DNA of 64,000 nucleotides from Mucilaginibacter limnophilus (GCF_004005815.1 NZ_SACK01000010.1:42797-106796); one strand, 5' to 3'; positions 25,317 through 34,223 are shown, numbered from the stretch's first letter. The notes: generated from the letters alone by a model not told the origin. Numbers and translations are program-made.

Positions 25317-25853
25317 ATGGATAGCATAAATGCAAATCAACCGGAAGATAACATTGAGAACCTTGAAGGCAACGAAGCCTGGAAAAAACTAAAAGAATTG
25401 GCCGAAAAAGCCGATACCTGCTTTTTTTGCAGCAATATTAAAACCGGCCTGCCTTTTTCAACACGACCAATGTCGCCGCAAAAAATTGATGATAACGGCG
25501 ACCTTTGGTTCCTAAGCTCGAATGACAGCCACAAAAACGACGAAATCAGCCACGACCCGTTTGTGCAGTTGCTGTTTCAAGGTTCAAGCTACTCGGGCTT
25601 TTTAAATATTTATGGCATTGCCGAAATCAGCGAAGACAAAGCCAAGATTGATGAGCTTTGGGATCCGGTTTTAAAAGTATGGTTTACCGAGGGTAAGGAT
25701 GATCCGCGCATCAGCGTGATAAAAGTATCACCGACTCAAGGTCACTATTGGGACAACAAGCATGGCAACGCCATTGCTTTTGTTAAGCAGGTAGCGGGCG
25801 CTATAGTTGGTAAAACCTTTGATGATTCAATTGAAGGAGACTTAAAAGCGTAG
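25317..25853 (+). CDS. Pyridoxamine 5'-phosphate oxidase-fold general stress protein
   Basis: 178 residues with the split-barrel flavin-binding fold: ADTCFFCSNIKTGLPFSTRPM, then GDLWFLSSNDSHKNDEI and VQLLFQGSSYSGFLNIYGIA, and a late HYWDNKHGNA strand. This is the GSP26/general stress subgroup of the PNPOx superfamily, which binds FMN or related flavins but does not make pyridoxal phosphate. The N-terminal 15 residues are acidic and probably flexible. Monocistronic; ends against a palindromic repeat shared with the converging pyrF gene. Specific substrate unknown. Confidence 0.85.
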   Translation: MDSINANQPEDNIENLEGNEAWKKLKELAEKADTCFFCSNIKTGLPFSTRPMSPQKIDDNGDLWFLSSNDSHKNDEISHDPFVQLLFQGSSYSGFLNIYGIAEISEDKAKIDELWDPVLKVWFTEGKDDPRISVIKVSPTQGHYWDNKHGNAIAFVKQVAGAIVGKTFDDSIEGDLKA

Positions 25854-25860
25854 TTTTTTT

Positions 25861-25941
25861 ATTTCGAATTTCGAATGTCCAATTTCGAAGGTAACCATGT
25901 GGTTAAAATAAATCCGAAATTGAACATTCGAAATCCGAAAT
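25861..25941. repeat. Intergenic palindromic repeat, ATTTCGAA type
   Basis: Left arm 25861-25887 (ATTTCGAATTTCGAATGTCC and onward) pairs with 25915-25941 with two mismatches over 27 bp; centre 27 nt. Fills the gap between the convergent flavin protein and pyrF genes and could act as a bidirectional terminator, since T and A runs flank it. Confidence 0.8.
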
Positions 25942-25943
25942 CA

Positions 25944-26777
25944 TTATATCACTCCCGCTTTCTCCAACTCCGCTTGCATTTGCTGCTGTAATTTCAGTGC
26001 TTCGGCGCGGGCTGCTTCAGCGAAGTCTTCTCCGTTTGAAGCATAAATTATTCCTCGGGACGAGTTAACCAACAGGCCACACTCTTTAGTAATGCCGTAT
26101 TTGCATACTTCTTCAAGGCTTCCACCTTGTGCACCTACTCCGGGTACCAGCAAAAAGTTATCAGGGGCATATTTGCGTATATCGGTAAACTCGGTGCTTT
26201 TGGTGGCGCCTACCACAAACATGAGCCTGTCGGCACCTGCCCAGGTATTGGCCTTTTTAATTACTGCTTCATATAATGTGCCTTCGGGGGTTCCGAGATA
26301 TTGAAAATCCTTACTACCCACCGATGATGTAAGCGCCAGCAGGATGATCCATTTCCCTTCGAATTTCAAATATGGCGTTACGCTATCATTACCCATGTAA
26401 GGTGTTACGGTAATGGCATCGAACCCCATACCTGATGCTTCCTCATCAAAAAACGCGCGGGCATACATGTCAGACGTATTGCCAATATCGCCGCGTTTAG
26501 CGTCAATTATACTTAATATATTTTTTGGTATATACTTATAAGTATCAATAAGGCTCTGCAGTCCTTTCACACCGCGGCTTTCATAAAAGGCGGCATTGGG
26601 CTTGTAGGCCACGCACAGGTCAGCAGTGGCGTCGATTATCCGCTTGTTGAACTCGAAAACCGGGTCGGGATATTCTTTTAAAAACTCGGGGATCTTAGTG
26701 ATATCGGTATCAAGGCCGACACATAAAAACGACTTTTTTTCTTTTATCTGCGCGATGAGGCTGCTGCGTGAGATCAT
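25944..26777 (-). CDS. pyrF: Orotidine 5'-phosphate decarboxylase (type 2)
   Basis: 277 residues from the ATG at 26777; an in-frame TTG at 26798 is inside a promoter box and is rejected. Belongs to the longer type 2 OMPDC subgroup: SFLCVGLDTDITKIP at the N-terminus, catalytic DAKRGDIGNT (the Asp-Lys-Asp charge network), and the phosphate-binding PGVGAQGGS near residue 215. Forms UMP from OMP, the last step of pyrimidine synthesis, complementing pyrG. Monocistronic, convergent with the flavin-protein gene. Confidence 0.95.
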   Translation of the reverse strand: MISRSSLIAQIKEKKSFLCVGLDTDITKIPEFLKEYPDPVFEFNKRIIDATADLCVAYKPNAAFYESRGVKGLQSLIDTYKYIPKNILSIIDAKRGDIGNTSDMYARAFFDEEASGMGFDAITVTPYMGNDSVTPYLKFEGKWIILLALTSSVGSKDFQYLGTPEGTLYEAVIKKANTWAGADRLMFVVGATKSTEFTDIRKYAPDNFLLVPGVGAQGGSLEEVCKYGITKECGLLVNSSRGIIYASNGEDFAEAARAEALKLQQQMQAELEKAGVI

Positions 26778-26795
26778 TAAAAATAATTTTTTCGT

Positions 26796-26803
26796 CAAAA
26801 ATA
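26796..26803 (-). promoter_or_regulatory. Candidate -7 box for pyrF (TATTTTTG)
   Basis: Exact TAnnTTTG match on the minus strand, 18 nt before the pyrF ATG. Confidence 0.45.
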
Positions 26804-27030
26804 TAATAAATAGCTGTGCCCGGGCCGATAAATATTTATATTAATTTGAAAATTAAAATTAAATAGGTAACATTGCAGTGTTATCCTTTTTGAAATTTTC
26901 TTGTACCAAAGAAATTTTTAAAATTCCCGTTATCTTTTTATAACAATTACGCAGTTTATATGTTGTATATGGGAATCCCGGACGACAGTCTTTCAAATAA
27001 TAATTCTGTTTTTGAACTATAATCCAACAC

Positions 27031-28647
27031 ATGTCTGATACTATTGAATTGAACGACAAACTCGTTTCAGAGTTGCGCGAAATTGCAAAAAGTTTAGGTA
27101 TTGAAGAAGCTGACGAATTGCGCAAGCCGCAACTTATAAGCCGCATAAAAGAGCAGCAGCAACTCATTGAGTTTGCACGCGCCCAGCAAGATACCGTTGA
27201 ACAAGCTTATGCTGAAAAAAATAAACCGGCAGCTACCGAAGGTGGAGATAAACCCCGTAAAAGAACCCGTTCTGTAAAACCAGCACAACCGGTTTCACGC
27301 CGTCCTGAAGTTCCGCTTGACGATACTAAATTATTCGACCTGCCTGATGAAGAGCAGGTTTCAAACGAAGATACTGATGAAGCACCTGCTGAAATTGCTC
27401 CTGCACCTGTAGCTGAAGCACCTGAGCAACAACAACGCCCCGAACCTCCGGCAGAAACACGTCCGCAAAAATTTGAACGCCGTAACCCGCAAACACAGCA
27501 AAAAGCCCAGGAACCGGCAATCAATCTTGATTTTGATAATGTTATTGTAAACGAAGGTGTACTTGAAATTATGCCTGATGGCTATGGCTTCCTGCGCTCG
27601 TCTGACTATAATTACCTTACTTCGCCTGATGATATTTACGTATCACAATCGCAGATAAAACTGTTCGGCCTTAAAACCGGCGATACTGTGCGCGGCAGCA
27701 TACGCCCGCCAAAAGAGGGTGAAAAATATTTTCCGCTGGTACGTGTTGAAGCCATTAATGGCCGGATACCTGCCGAAGTGCGCGACCGCGTACCATTTGA
27801 CCACTTAACGCCGCTTTTCCCGTCGGAAAGATTGAACCTGTTTACGGACCCGAACAACTATTCAACCCGTATAATGGACCTGTTTTCACCTATTGGTAAA
27901 GGTCAGCGTGGTTTGATTGTTGCACAGCCAAAAACAGGTAAAACCATGTTGCTTAAGGACGTGGCTAACGCTATCGCGAAAAATCACCCCGAAGTATATC
28001 TGATCATCCTGCTGATTGACGAACGCCCTGAGGAGGTGACTGATATGGCCCGCAGCGTACGCGCCGAAGTGGTTTCATCAACTTTTGATGAGCCTGCCGA
28101 GCGTCACGTAAAGATCGCCAACATTGTACTTGAAAAAGCAAAACGCATGGTTGAATGCGGTCATGACGTAGTGATCCTGCTTGATTCAATTACCCGCCTT
28201 GCCCGTGCTTACAATACTGTAGCGCCTGCATCAGGTAAAATATTATCGGGTGGTGTTGATGCTAACGCATTGCACAAGCCTAAGCGTTTCTTTGGTGCAG
28301 CCCGTAACATTGAAGATGGCGGCTCACTTACCATCATTGCTACAGCGCTTACCGAAACCGGCTCGAAAATGGACGAGGTTATCTTTGAAGAATTTAAAGG
28401 TACCGGTAATATGGAGCTTCAGCTTGATAGGAAGCTGTCTAACAAACGTATATTCCCTGCTATTGATATTACCGCATCGAGCACACGCCGCGATGATTTG
28501 CTGCTTGATCGCGATGCCCTGCAGCGTATATGGATATTGCGCAACCACCTTGCCGATATGAACTCACAGGAATCGATGGAGTTTCTGCAAAGTCAGATTC
28601 GTGGCACTAAAACCAACGAGGAATTCCTTATTTCCATGAATTCTTAA
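27031..28647 (+). CDS. rho: Transcription termination factor Rho
   Basis: 538 residues, longer than the 419 of E. coli because a disordered P/E/Q-rich segment (about residues 60-165) sits between the N-terminal SAP-like helices (LNDKLVSELREIAKSLGIEE) and the RNA-binding OSB domain (GVLEIMPDGYGFLRS). The ATPase domain has Walker A QPKTGKT with K304, Walker B VILLDSITRLARAYN, the R-loop and the RGGxxxS-type terminal region. Such inserts are common in Bacteroidota Rho and may tune RNA binding or condensate formation. Hexameric RNA translocase. Monocistronic; a long dyad follows. Confidence 0.97.
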   Translation: MSDTIELNDKLVSELREIAKSLGIEEADELRKPQLISRIKEQQQLIEFARAQQDTVEQAYAEKNKPAATEGGDKPRKRTRSVKPAQPVSRRPEVPLDDTKLFDLPDEEQVSNEDTDEAPAEIAPAPVAEAPEQQQRPEPPAETRPQKFERRNPQTQQKAQEPAINLDFDNVIVNEGVLEIMPDGYGFLRSSDYNYLTSPDDIYVSQSQIKLFGLKTGDTVRGSIRPPKEGEKYFPLVRVEAINGRIPAEVRDRVPFDHLTPLFPSERLNLFTDPNNYSTRIMDLFSPIGKGQRGLIVAQPKTGKTMLLKDVANAIAKNHPEVYLIILLIDERPEEVTDMARSVRAEVVSSTFDEPAERHVKIANIVLEKAKRMVECGHDVVILLDSITRLARAYNTVAPASGKILSGGVDANALHKPKRFFGAARNIEDGGSLTIIATALTETGSKMDEVIFEEFKGTGNMELQLDRKLSNKRIFPAIDITASSTRRDDLLLDRDALQRIWILRNHLADMNSQESMEFLQSQIRGTKTNEEFLISMNS

Positions 28648-28660
28648 TACTTTCGTATCG

Positions 28661-28699
28661 CAGCGTTACAGTTTAGCATAATGTTAACCTGTAACGCTG
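28661..28699. terminator. Long dyad downstream of rho
   Basis: CAGCGTTACAG (28661-28671) pairs with CTGTAACGCTG (28689-28699) around a 17-nt loop. There is no T-run, so it may be a weak terminator, an mRNA 3'-end stabiliser or a binding site rather than a standard intrinsic terminator. Confidence 0.5.
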
Positions 28700-28735
28700 T
28701 AATACTTAATAAACCCCTCATAACTTCATCCGTAA

Positions 28736-29461
28736 ATGAAGAAACGAGTAAGAAAACATTTGCCCAATTTTATCACCTGCGCCAACTTGTTTAGCGGCTG
28801 CATAGGCATTGTACTTACTTTTACCAACGATGATCTGATACTTGCTTCGTACGCTATTTTCCTGGCGGCGATATTTGATTTTTTTGACGGATTGGCCTCA
28901 CGCGTATTGCAATCATACTCAGGTATTGGTAAAGACCTTGATTCACTGGCCGACATGGTAAGTTTCGGCGTGTTGCCTTCGGCGATATTATATGAACTGT
29001 TTTTACAGGCCCCGCAAATTGACAAAGTTGGCAGCTATCTTAGTTTTATAGCCTTTCTGATACCTGTATTCTCGGCGTTAAGGCTGGCTAAGTTCAATGT
29101 TGATACGCGCCAGTCGGAAAGTTTTATTGGTCTTCCAACTCCTGCAAATGCTATCCTTATCGCTTCGTTTCCATTGATATTGCAACAGCATGGCACCATT
29201 TCACAGTACATATTAAACCCATACATTCTTACTGTTTTTGTTTTGGTGATGTGTACGCTGCTTGTGGCTGAGTTGCCCATGATGTCGCTGAAATTTAAGA
29301 ACCGCGACTTCAATCAAAATATTTACCGCTATTTACTGCTGCTGTTTTCGGCAATATTGATACTATTTTTTAAATTTGCCGCAGTTCCGGTGGTGATATT
29401 GATATACATCGCCCTATCTATAATCCAATTCAAAATAGCACATGATAAAGTTCCAGGCTGA
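28736..29461 (+). CDS. pssA: CDP-diacylglycerol-serine O-phosphatidyltransferase
   Basis: 241 residues. The CDP-alcohol phosphotransferase motif is complete: DFFDGLASRVLQSYSGIGKD followed by LDSLADMVSFG, with its D-G-A-R-G-D-D residues. At least six transmembrane segments are visible (FITCANLFSGCIGIVL, YLSFIAFLIPVFSAL, YILTVFVLVMC and others), and the basic N-terminus (MKKRVRKHLPN) faces the cytosol. Makes phosphatidylserine, the precursor of phosphatidylethanolamine. Its last 20 nt overlap the purS gene, so the two are translated together despite belonging to different pathways. Confidence 0.93.
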   Translation: MKKRVRKHLPNFITCANLFSGCIGIVLTFTNDDLILASYAIFLAAIFDFFDGLASRVLQSYSGIGKDLDSLADMVSFGVLPSAILYELFLQAPQIDKVGSYLSFIAFLIPVFSALRLAKFNVDTRQSESFIGLPTPANAILIASFPLILQQHGTISQYILNPYILTVFVLVMCTLLVAELPMMSLKFKNRDFNQNIYRYLLLLFSAILILFFKFAAVPVVILIYIALSIIQFKIAHDKVPG

Positions 29462-29696
29462 AATAGATGTAATGCCCAAAAAAGAAATACTTGACCCTCA
29501 AGGAAAAGCCGTAACCGGCAGTATGAAAAACCTGGGCCTTGCCGAAATACAAAACGTACGCATTGGCAAGCATATTACATTAGAGCTTGAAGCTGAAAGC
29601 GAAGAAGCTGCACATAACAAGGTTGACGAAGCTTGTAAAAACCTCCTAGCTAACCTGATTATGGAAAGCTATACCTTTACAATACAGCAGGCTTAA
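29442..29696 (+). CDS. purS: Phosphoribosylformylglycinamidine synthase subunit PurS
   Basis: 84 residues with the PurS pattern: KFQAEIDVMPKKEILDPQG, a middle VTGSMKNLGLAEIQNVRIGK and the terminal ACKNLLANLIMESYTF. PurS bridges the PurQ glutaminase and PurL synthetase in the three-part FGAM synthase of purine synthesis. Neither partner gene is nearby. It starts inside pssA (20-nt overlap, different frame), so it relies on pssA translation or promoter. The small size is normal for the family. Confidence 0.9.
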   Translation: MIKFQAEIDVMPKKEILDPQGKAVTGSMKNLGLAEIQNVRIGKHITLELEAESEEAAHNKVDEACKNLLANLIMESYTFTIQQA

Positions 29697-29702
29697 TTAA
29701 AA

Positions 29703-30071
29703 TTAAAGTTCCGCTTCTTTTTCCTGCTTAATTCTTTCCAGCTCGGCAAGGCTGCTGGTAAGTAATTGCTTTACAGCACCAAACTTGTTGCTAACCTCTG
29801 CAGGGTTGGGTGAACCTGTTTTGCTCATCATTTCTACGTCCTGCAACAGGGCCTGGCTGTTAAGCATCCCAAAAAAACCAAGGTTGGGCTTTAGTTTATG
29901 TGCGGCCGAAGCTGCGGTTGACCAATCTTTAGCTTGTATGGCCGTATCAACCATTTGCAGCAGTTCGGGAGTCTGCTGCAGAAACATGGTAATTGATTCT
30001 ACAATAAACTCGTTGCTGCCATCGGCTATTTCATATAAGAACGAAAGATCCAGATCGTTGGTGTCAGACAT
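29703..30071 (-). CDS. HPt (histidine phosphotransfer) domain protein
   Basis: 122 residues from the ATG at 30071. The four-helix HPt bundle is complete, with H58 in AAHKLKPNLGFFGM as the phospho-accepting histidine. It has no other domain. HPt proteins relay phosphate between hybrid kinases and response regulators, but neither is encoded in the window, so it acts with remote partners. A frame extends to 30125, overlapping folK, but its added residues do not fit the fold. Convergent with purS, only 6 nt apart, and downstream of folK on the minus strand. Confidence 0.85.
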   Translation of the reverse strand: MSDTNDLDLSFLYEIADGSNEFIVESITMFLQQTPELLQMVDTAIQAKDWSTAASAAHKLKPNLGFFGMLNSQALLQDVEMMSKTGSPNPAEVSNKFGAVKQLLTSSLAELERIKQEKEAEL

Positions 30072-30108
30072 ATCAGGGCTTGCTAAATAAGAGGTTGCAA
30101 TCACAAAA

Positions 30109-30588
30109 CTATAACTTTTTAACAATTAAATTATCTTTCAATAAAGTTTTCAGTTGCGAAATTGTTTTGCCAAAAATGGGGTGTACAAAGTGTGTGGCTA
30201 TCTCATCCAGCGGCTCAAGGGTAAACCGCCGCTCGTGCAGGCGGGGATGAGGTACATGTAATCCGGGCTGCTCAATTATTTCGTCTCCGTAAAAAAGGAT
30301 GTCAATATCTATCACCCTTGCGCCCCATCTTTCACGCCGCTCTCGGCCCATTTCCCGCTCAATAGCTAAAATTTTATCAAGGATGGCTTTTGCAGGTTCC
30401 TCTGTATCAATTAACACCACCTGATTAAGGTAATCCGGCTCATCAGTTTTTCCCCACGATTGTGTTTCATATACCGACGAAACCCTTTGCACAGGCGCTA
30501 TTTCATTTGAAATTAACTGAATAGCCTGTTTTAAAAGCGCTTCCCGCTCACCCAGATTGCTTCCCAGCAATAAAAAGACCTCTTTCAT
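30109..30588 (-). CDS. folK: 2-amino-4-hydroxy-6-hydroxymethyldihydropteridine diphosphokinase
   Basis: 159 residues. Transfers pyrophosphate from ATP to hydroxymethyl-dihydropterin in folate synthesis. Family marks: FLLLGSNLGEREALLKQAI at the N-terminus, SVYETQSWG, the catalytic DIDILFYGDEII (magnesium aspartates) and VPHPRLHERRFTLEPLDEI. Upstream of the HPt gene on the same strand with a 37-nt gap, divergent from sppA. Functionally related to thyA and folA at 52-53 kb. Confidence 0.95.
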   Translation of the reverse strand: MKEVFLLLGSNLGEREALLKQAIQLISNEIAPVQRVSSVYETQSWGKTDEPDYLNQVVLIDTEEPAKAILDKILAIEREMGRERRERWGARVIDIDILFYGDEIIEQPGLHVPHPRLHERRFTLEPLDEIATHFVHPIFGKTISQLKTLLKDNLIVKKL

Positions 30589-30640
30589 GTAACAAATTAA
30601 ATTACAGGCGCTCTTATGTAAGATAACGCTGCTGATTGAT

Positions 30641-30648
30641 TAAGTTTG
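30641..30648 (+). promoter_or_regulatory. Candidate -7 box for sppA (TAAGTTTG)
   Basis: Exact TAnnTTTG match, 28 nt before the sppA ATG, in the folK/sppA divergent spacer. Confidence 0.45.
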
Positions 30649-30676
30649 CGCATAGATAAAAGTTTAAAAATTCTTA

Positions 30677-32464
30677 ATGAAACAATTCTTCAAATTTGTT
30701 CTGGCTACTGTAGTCGGTATAATTGTATCATCTATCATCCTTATCGTTATTTTTATAGGTATAATTGGCGGCATCATATCTTCAGCCGAGGACGATGTAA
30801 CCGTAAGCGCCAATTCAGTGTTGAATCTTGAATTTAAAGGTCCAATCGGGGAACGTACACCGAATAATCCGTTAGCCGAATTAAGTTTTCTTGGTTTTGA
30901 TAAGGAGAAAAATATTGGTTTAAACGACATATTGGCTAACATAAAAAAAGCCAAAACCGATGACAACATAAAAGGCATATTCCTTGATCAAAGTTATCTG
31001 GAAACCGGGCAGGCCACCACTGAAGAGATACGCAACGCGCTTATCGACTTTAAAAAAACCGGCAAATTTGTAATAGCTTACGCCGAAGTTTATACGCAAT
31101 CGTTCTACTATCTCGCCTCCGTTGCTGATAAAATCTATCTTAACCCTAACGGTTATTTCGACCTGAGCGGCTTCAATTCGGAAGTTACCTTTTTTAAAGG
31201 AACGCTTGATAAGTTAGGCATCGAGGCACAAATCATAAAAGTGGGCACTTATAAAAGTGCTGTTGAGCCATATTTCCTTACAGAAATGAGCCCGGCTAAC
31301 CGCCTGCAGGTAAGCTCTTACTTGAATTCGATGTATAACCATTTCCTTACCGGGATAAGCAAAAGCCGCAGCATCAGTCGCGATTCACTGTATAGCTATG
31401 CTAATAAACTAAAAATTCAATATCCTCAGGATGCGCTTAAACTGAAACTGGTTGATGCTTTGAAATACAAGGATGAAGTGCTTGTCGAATTGAAAAAACG
31501 TACAGATGTTGACCCGGATGACGACCTGAACAGCGTTTCAATAGCTGAGTACACCCATAGCAACGGCAGCAAATCAGATGATAATGGTGCGGAAGAGGGT
31601 TCATCGCGCAACCGTATTGCCATGATCTACGCCAGCGGCGAAATTGTAGGCGGAGATGGTGACAATGAAACCATAGGTTCTGATAAGCTGTCTGAAGCTT
31701 TGCGTAAGGTAAGACTCGATAATAAGGTAAAAGCTGTAGTACTGCGTGTTAACTCACCGGGTGGCAGTTCGCTGGCATCGGATGTGATATGGCGCGAAGT
31801 GGCGTTAACCAAAAAAGTAAAGCCTATTATTGTATCAATGGGTGATGTAGCGGCTTCGGGCGGTTACTATATTTCGTGCGCCGCCGATTCTATCTTCGCA
31901 CAGCCAAATACAATCACCGGTTCTATTGGTATTTTTGCAGTGCTGCCTAACATGCAAAAGTTTTTTAATGACAAGCTGGGGATCACCTTTGATAATGTAA
32001 AGACCGGTCAGTACGCCGACCTTGGGGATATATCACGCCCCCTTACTCCTGCCGAGCGCGGTATATTGCAAAATCAGGTAAATCATGGCTACAGCATATT
32101 CACTAAAGTGGTTGCCGATGGCCGCAAAAAAACTCAGGCGTATGTGGACAGCATTGGTCAAGGCCGTGTGTGGACAGGCGAACAGGCAATGAAAATTGGC
32201 CTTGTCGACCGTTTGGGTAACATTAATGACGCGGTAAAATCAGCTGCAAAAATGGCTAAACTTAAAAATTATAAGTTAGTGACTTATCCTGAACAGGAAA
32301 GCGTTTGGGGGCAGCTTGGTGCAGGGCTTAGCGCTGAAGTAAAACAAAGCATGCTGAAATCAGAACTTGGCGACAACTATGCTTATTATGAACAGATAAA
32401 TAGCCTGAAAAGCATGATGCGTGTGCCGCAGGCGAGATTGCCATTTAATGTGGTGATAAAATAA
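30677..32464 (+). CDS. sppA: Signal peptide peptidase SppA (67K type)
   Basis: 595 residues, the duplicated-domain form. One N-terminal transmembrane helix (residues 7-34, isoleucine-rich). The catalytic lysine is K193 in VGTYKSAVEPY and the serine nucleophile S394 in VAASGGYYIS, one from each half as in the E. coli enzyme. Degrades leftover signal peptides in the inner membrane with its active site in the periplasm. It ends with a strong terminator; monocistronic. Confidence 0.95.
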   Translation: MKQFFKFVLATVVGIIVSSIILIVIFIGIIGGIISSAEDDVTVSANSVLNLEFKGPIGERTPNNPLAELSFLGFDKEKNIGLNDILANIKKAKTDDNIKGIFLDQSYLETGQATTEEIRNALIDFKKTGKFVIAYAEVYTQSFYYLASVADKIYLNPNGYFDLSGFNSEVTFFKGTLDKLGIEAQIIKVGTYKSAVEPYFLTEMSPANRLQVSSYLNSMYNHFLTGISKSRSISRDSLYSYANKLKIQYPQDALKLKLVDALKYKDEVLVELKKRTDVDPDDDLNSVSIAEYTHSNGSKSDDNGAEEGSSRNRIAMIYASGEIVGGDGDNETIGSDKLSEALRKVRLDNKVKAVVLRVNSPGGSSLASDVIWREVALTKKVKPIIVSMGDVAASGGYYISCAADSIFAQPNTITGSIGIFAVLPNMQKFFNDKLGITFDNVKTGQYADLGDISRPLTPAERGILQNQVNHGYSIFTKVVADGRKKTQAYVDSIGQGRVWTGEQAMKIGLVDRLGNINDAVKSAAKMAKLKNYKLVTYPEQESVWGQLGAGLSAEVKQSMLKSELGDNYAYYEQINSLKSMMRVPQARLPFNVVIK

Positions 32465-32482
32465 ACAAAACAATTTAACACT

Positions 32483-32511
32483 AAGCCGCCTTCATAAAAG
32501 GCGGCTTTTGT
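32483..32511 (+). terminator. Intrinsic terminator of sppA
   Basis: AAGCCGCCTT (32483-32492) pairs with AAGGCGGCTT (32498-32507), followed by TT. Confidence 0.85.
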
Positions 32512-32533
32512 ATTTTTACGGCTAACTGATTCA

Positions 32534-34207
32534 ATGGAAAATAAACCTATATCCCGCACGCTTCGCCTGCTTTCGCAATTAATGGAACTTCATAACGAGA
32601 ATACCTTCAAGGTACGCTCAGTTGCCAACGCGGCTTTTAAAGCTGATAAGCTGCCTTTTAAAATGGAGGGTAAAAGCTTTGACGAACTATCAAAAATTGA
32701 TGGTTTTGGTAAAAGCATAGCCGGTAAAGTAATTGAACTGCTGGAAACCGGCACCATTGCCGAACTGCAGGAACTGTTGGCAAAAACGCCTGAGGGCATT
32801 GTAGAGATGATGGGCATTAAAGGTATAGGCCCGAAAAAGATTGCTATAATTTGGAAAGAACTGGGTATTGAAACTATTGGTGAATTGTTTTATGCCTGTA
32901 ACGAGAATCGCCTGATAGAAGCAAAGGGATTCGGACTAAAAACTCAGGAAGAAATACTTAAAGCTATTGAATACCGCATGGCCAGCAATGGCAAGTTCCT
33001 TTATGCACAGGTTGAAAAAGAGGCTCACCAGTTTTTACAGGAAATAAAGGCAATGTTCCCTGAGGCGCTGAAAAACTTTGCGGGTGAATTCCGCAGGTAT
33101 AATGAAGTTATAAGTGAACTGGTGGTTATTGTTGGCAGTAATGATCAGCAAGTGGCGCTTAACAGCATTGCCAATTCAGGTTTGTTGAAAAATGCTACTG
33201 TAATTAATAATCATGTTAATGGCGAACTGGAAAATGGTTTACTGGTTGATGTAATTTGTACTACCAAAGGTGACTATTACGAAGAACTATTCAATAACAC
33301 AGGAAGCGACAAGCATATTGAGGCGGTTATAGAACGCATTTCTGGAACTTTAGAAGAGCCTGAAAGTGAAGAGCTGATCTATAAAAAAGCCGGTTTGGCC
33401 TGGATACCGCCCGAATTGCGTGAAGGTGATACTTATATTGAAAAGGCGGCTAACAACAAACTGCCAACGCTTATTACTTTCCACGACCTGAAAGGCTGCC
33501 TGCATAATCACAGTACCTGGAGCGACGGTGTACACACTATTGAAGAAATGGCCGCTTATTGCCGTGACGAGTTGAAACTTGAATATTTAGGCATATCCGA
33601 CCATAGCCGGACCGCCGCTTACGCCAAAGGCTTAAGCATTGAGCGGGTGTTACAGCAGCATGAAGAGGTGGAACACCTGAATAAAAAGCTGGAAAACTTC
33701 CATGTATTTAAAGGAATCGAATCAGATATATTAAGTGACGGTTCGCTTGATTACCCCGAGGAAATACTGCAGCGCTTTGATTTTATAGTAGCATCGATAC
33801 ATGCCAATCTTAAAATGGATGAAGAAAAAGCTACTACCCGTTTAATAAAAGCTATCGAAAATCCTTATACAAATATACTGGGCCACCCTACCGGACGGTT
33901 GCTGCTAAGCCGCAAAAGCTACAGCATCGATCATAAAAAAGTAATTGACGCCTGCGCGGCTAACAACGTGGTCATCGAAATCAACTCAAATCCGCTGCGT
34001 TTAGACATGGACTGGCGTTGGCATCAATATGCGCTCGACAAGGGCGTTTGGCTGTCAATAAACCCGGATGCTCATCGTAACGAAGGCTTTTTAGATATGC
34101 ATTGGGGTATAAACGTTGCCCGGAAAGGTGGTTTATACAAAGAAAGATGTTTAAATGCCTTATCATTGCAGGAAATTACGGCATTTTTTAAACAAAAAAG
34201 GGCCTGA
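32534..34207 (+). CDS. PolX-family protein with PHP phosphoesterase domain, polymerase site degenerate
   Basis: 557 residues. N-terminal 8-kDa-like region and helix-hairpin-helix motifs (IDGFGKSIAGKVIELLE, IKGIGPKKIAIIW), a family X nucleotidyltransferase domain, then a PHP domain (from about residue 315) with metal motifs HNHSTWSDG, ISDHS, HPTGR and NPDAH. In the palm, the usual G-[S]-x-R-R-x-K-E-x-x-G-D-x-D reads G184-E-F-R-R-Y-N-E-V-I-S-E195-L-V197, so two of the three catalytic aspartates are E and V; the third, in LLVDVI, is kept. Nucleotide addition is therefore doubtful while the 3'-5' exonuclease/phosphoesterase should work. Role in repair or end trimming inferred. Confidence 0.88.
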   Translation: MENKPISRTLRLLSQLMELHNENTFKVRSVANAAFKADKLPFKMEGKSFDELSKIDGFGKSIAGKVIELLETGTIAELQELLAKTPEGIVEMMGIKGIGPKKIAIIWKELGIETIGELFYACNENRLIEAKGFGLKTQEEILKAIEYRMASNGKFLYAQVEKEAHQFLQEIKAMFPEALKNFAGEFRRYNEVISELVVIVGSNDQQVALNSIANSGLLKNATVINNHVNGELENGLLVDVICTTKGDYYEELFNNTGSDKHIEAVIERISGTLEEPESEELIYKKAGLAWIPPELREGDTYIEKAANNKLPTLITFHDLKGCLHNHSTWSDGVHTIEEMAAYCRDELKLEYLGISDHSRTAAYAKGLSIERVLQQHEEVEHLNKKLENFHVFKGIESDILSDGSLDYPEEILQRFDFIVASIHANLKMDEEKATTRLIKAIENPYTNILGHPTGRLLLSRKSYSIDHKKVIDACAANNVVIEINSNPLRLDMDWRWHQYALDKGVWLSINPDAHRNEGFLDMHWGINVARKGGLYKERCLNALSLQEITAFFKQKRA

Positions 34208-34208
34208 T

Positions 34209-34216
34209 TAACTTTG
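34209..34216 (+). promoter_or_regulatory. Candidate -7 box for the heptose operon (TAACTTTG)
   Basis: Exact TAnnTTTG match right after the polX stop and 7 nt before the ATG at 34224. It favours this ATG over the GTG at 34218 and suggests a leaderless operon mRNA. Confidence 0.45.
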
Positions 34217-34223
34217 AGTGTTA

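Noticed and set aside
26778..26798. TTG start for pyrF adding seven residues
   Set aside because: It lies in a TAnnTTTG box; the ATG at 26777 gives the family-typical N-terminus.
30072..30125. Longer HPt protein starting inside folK
   Set aside because: The extra 18 residues do not belong to the HPt bundle and would overlap folK by 17 nt.
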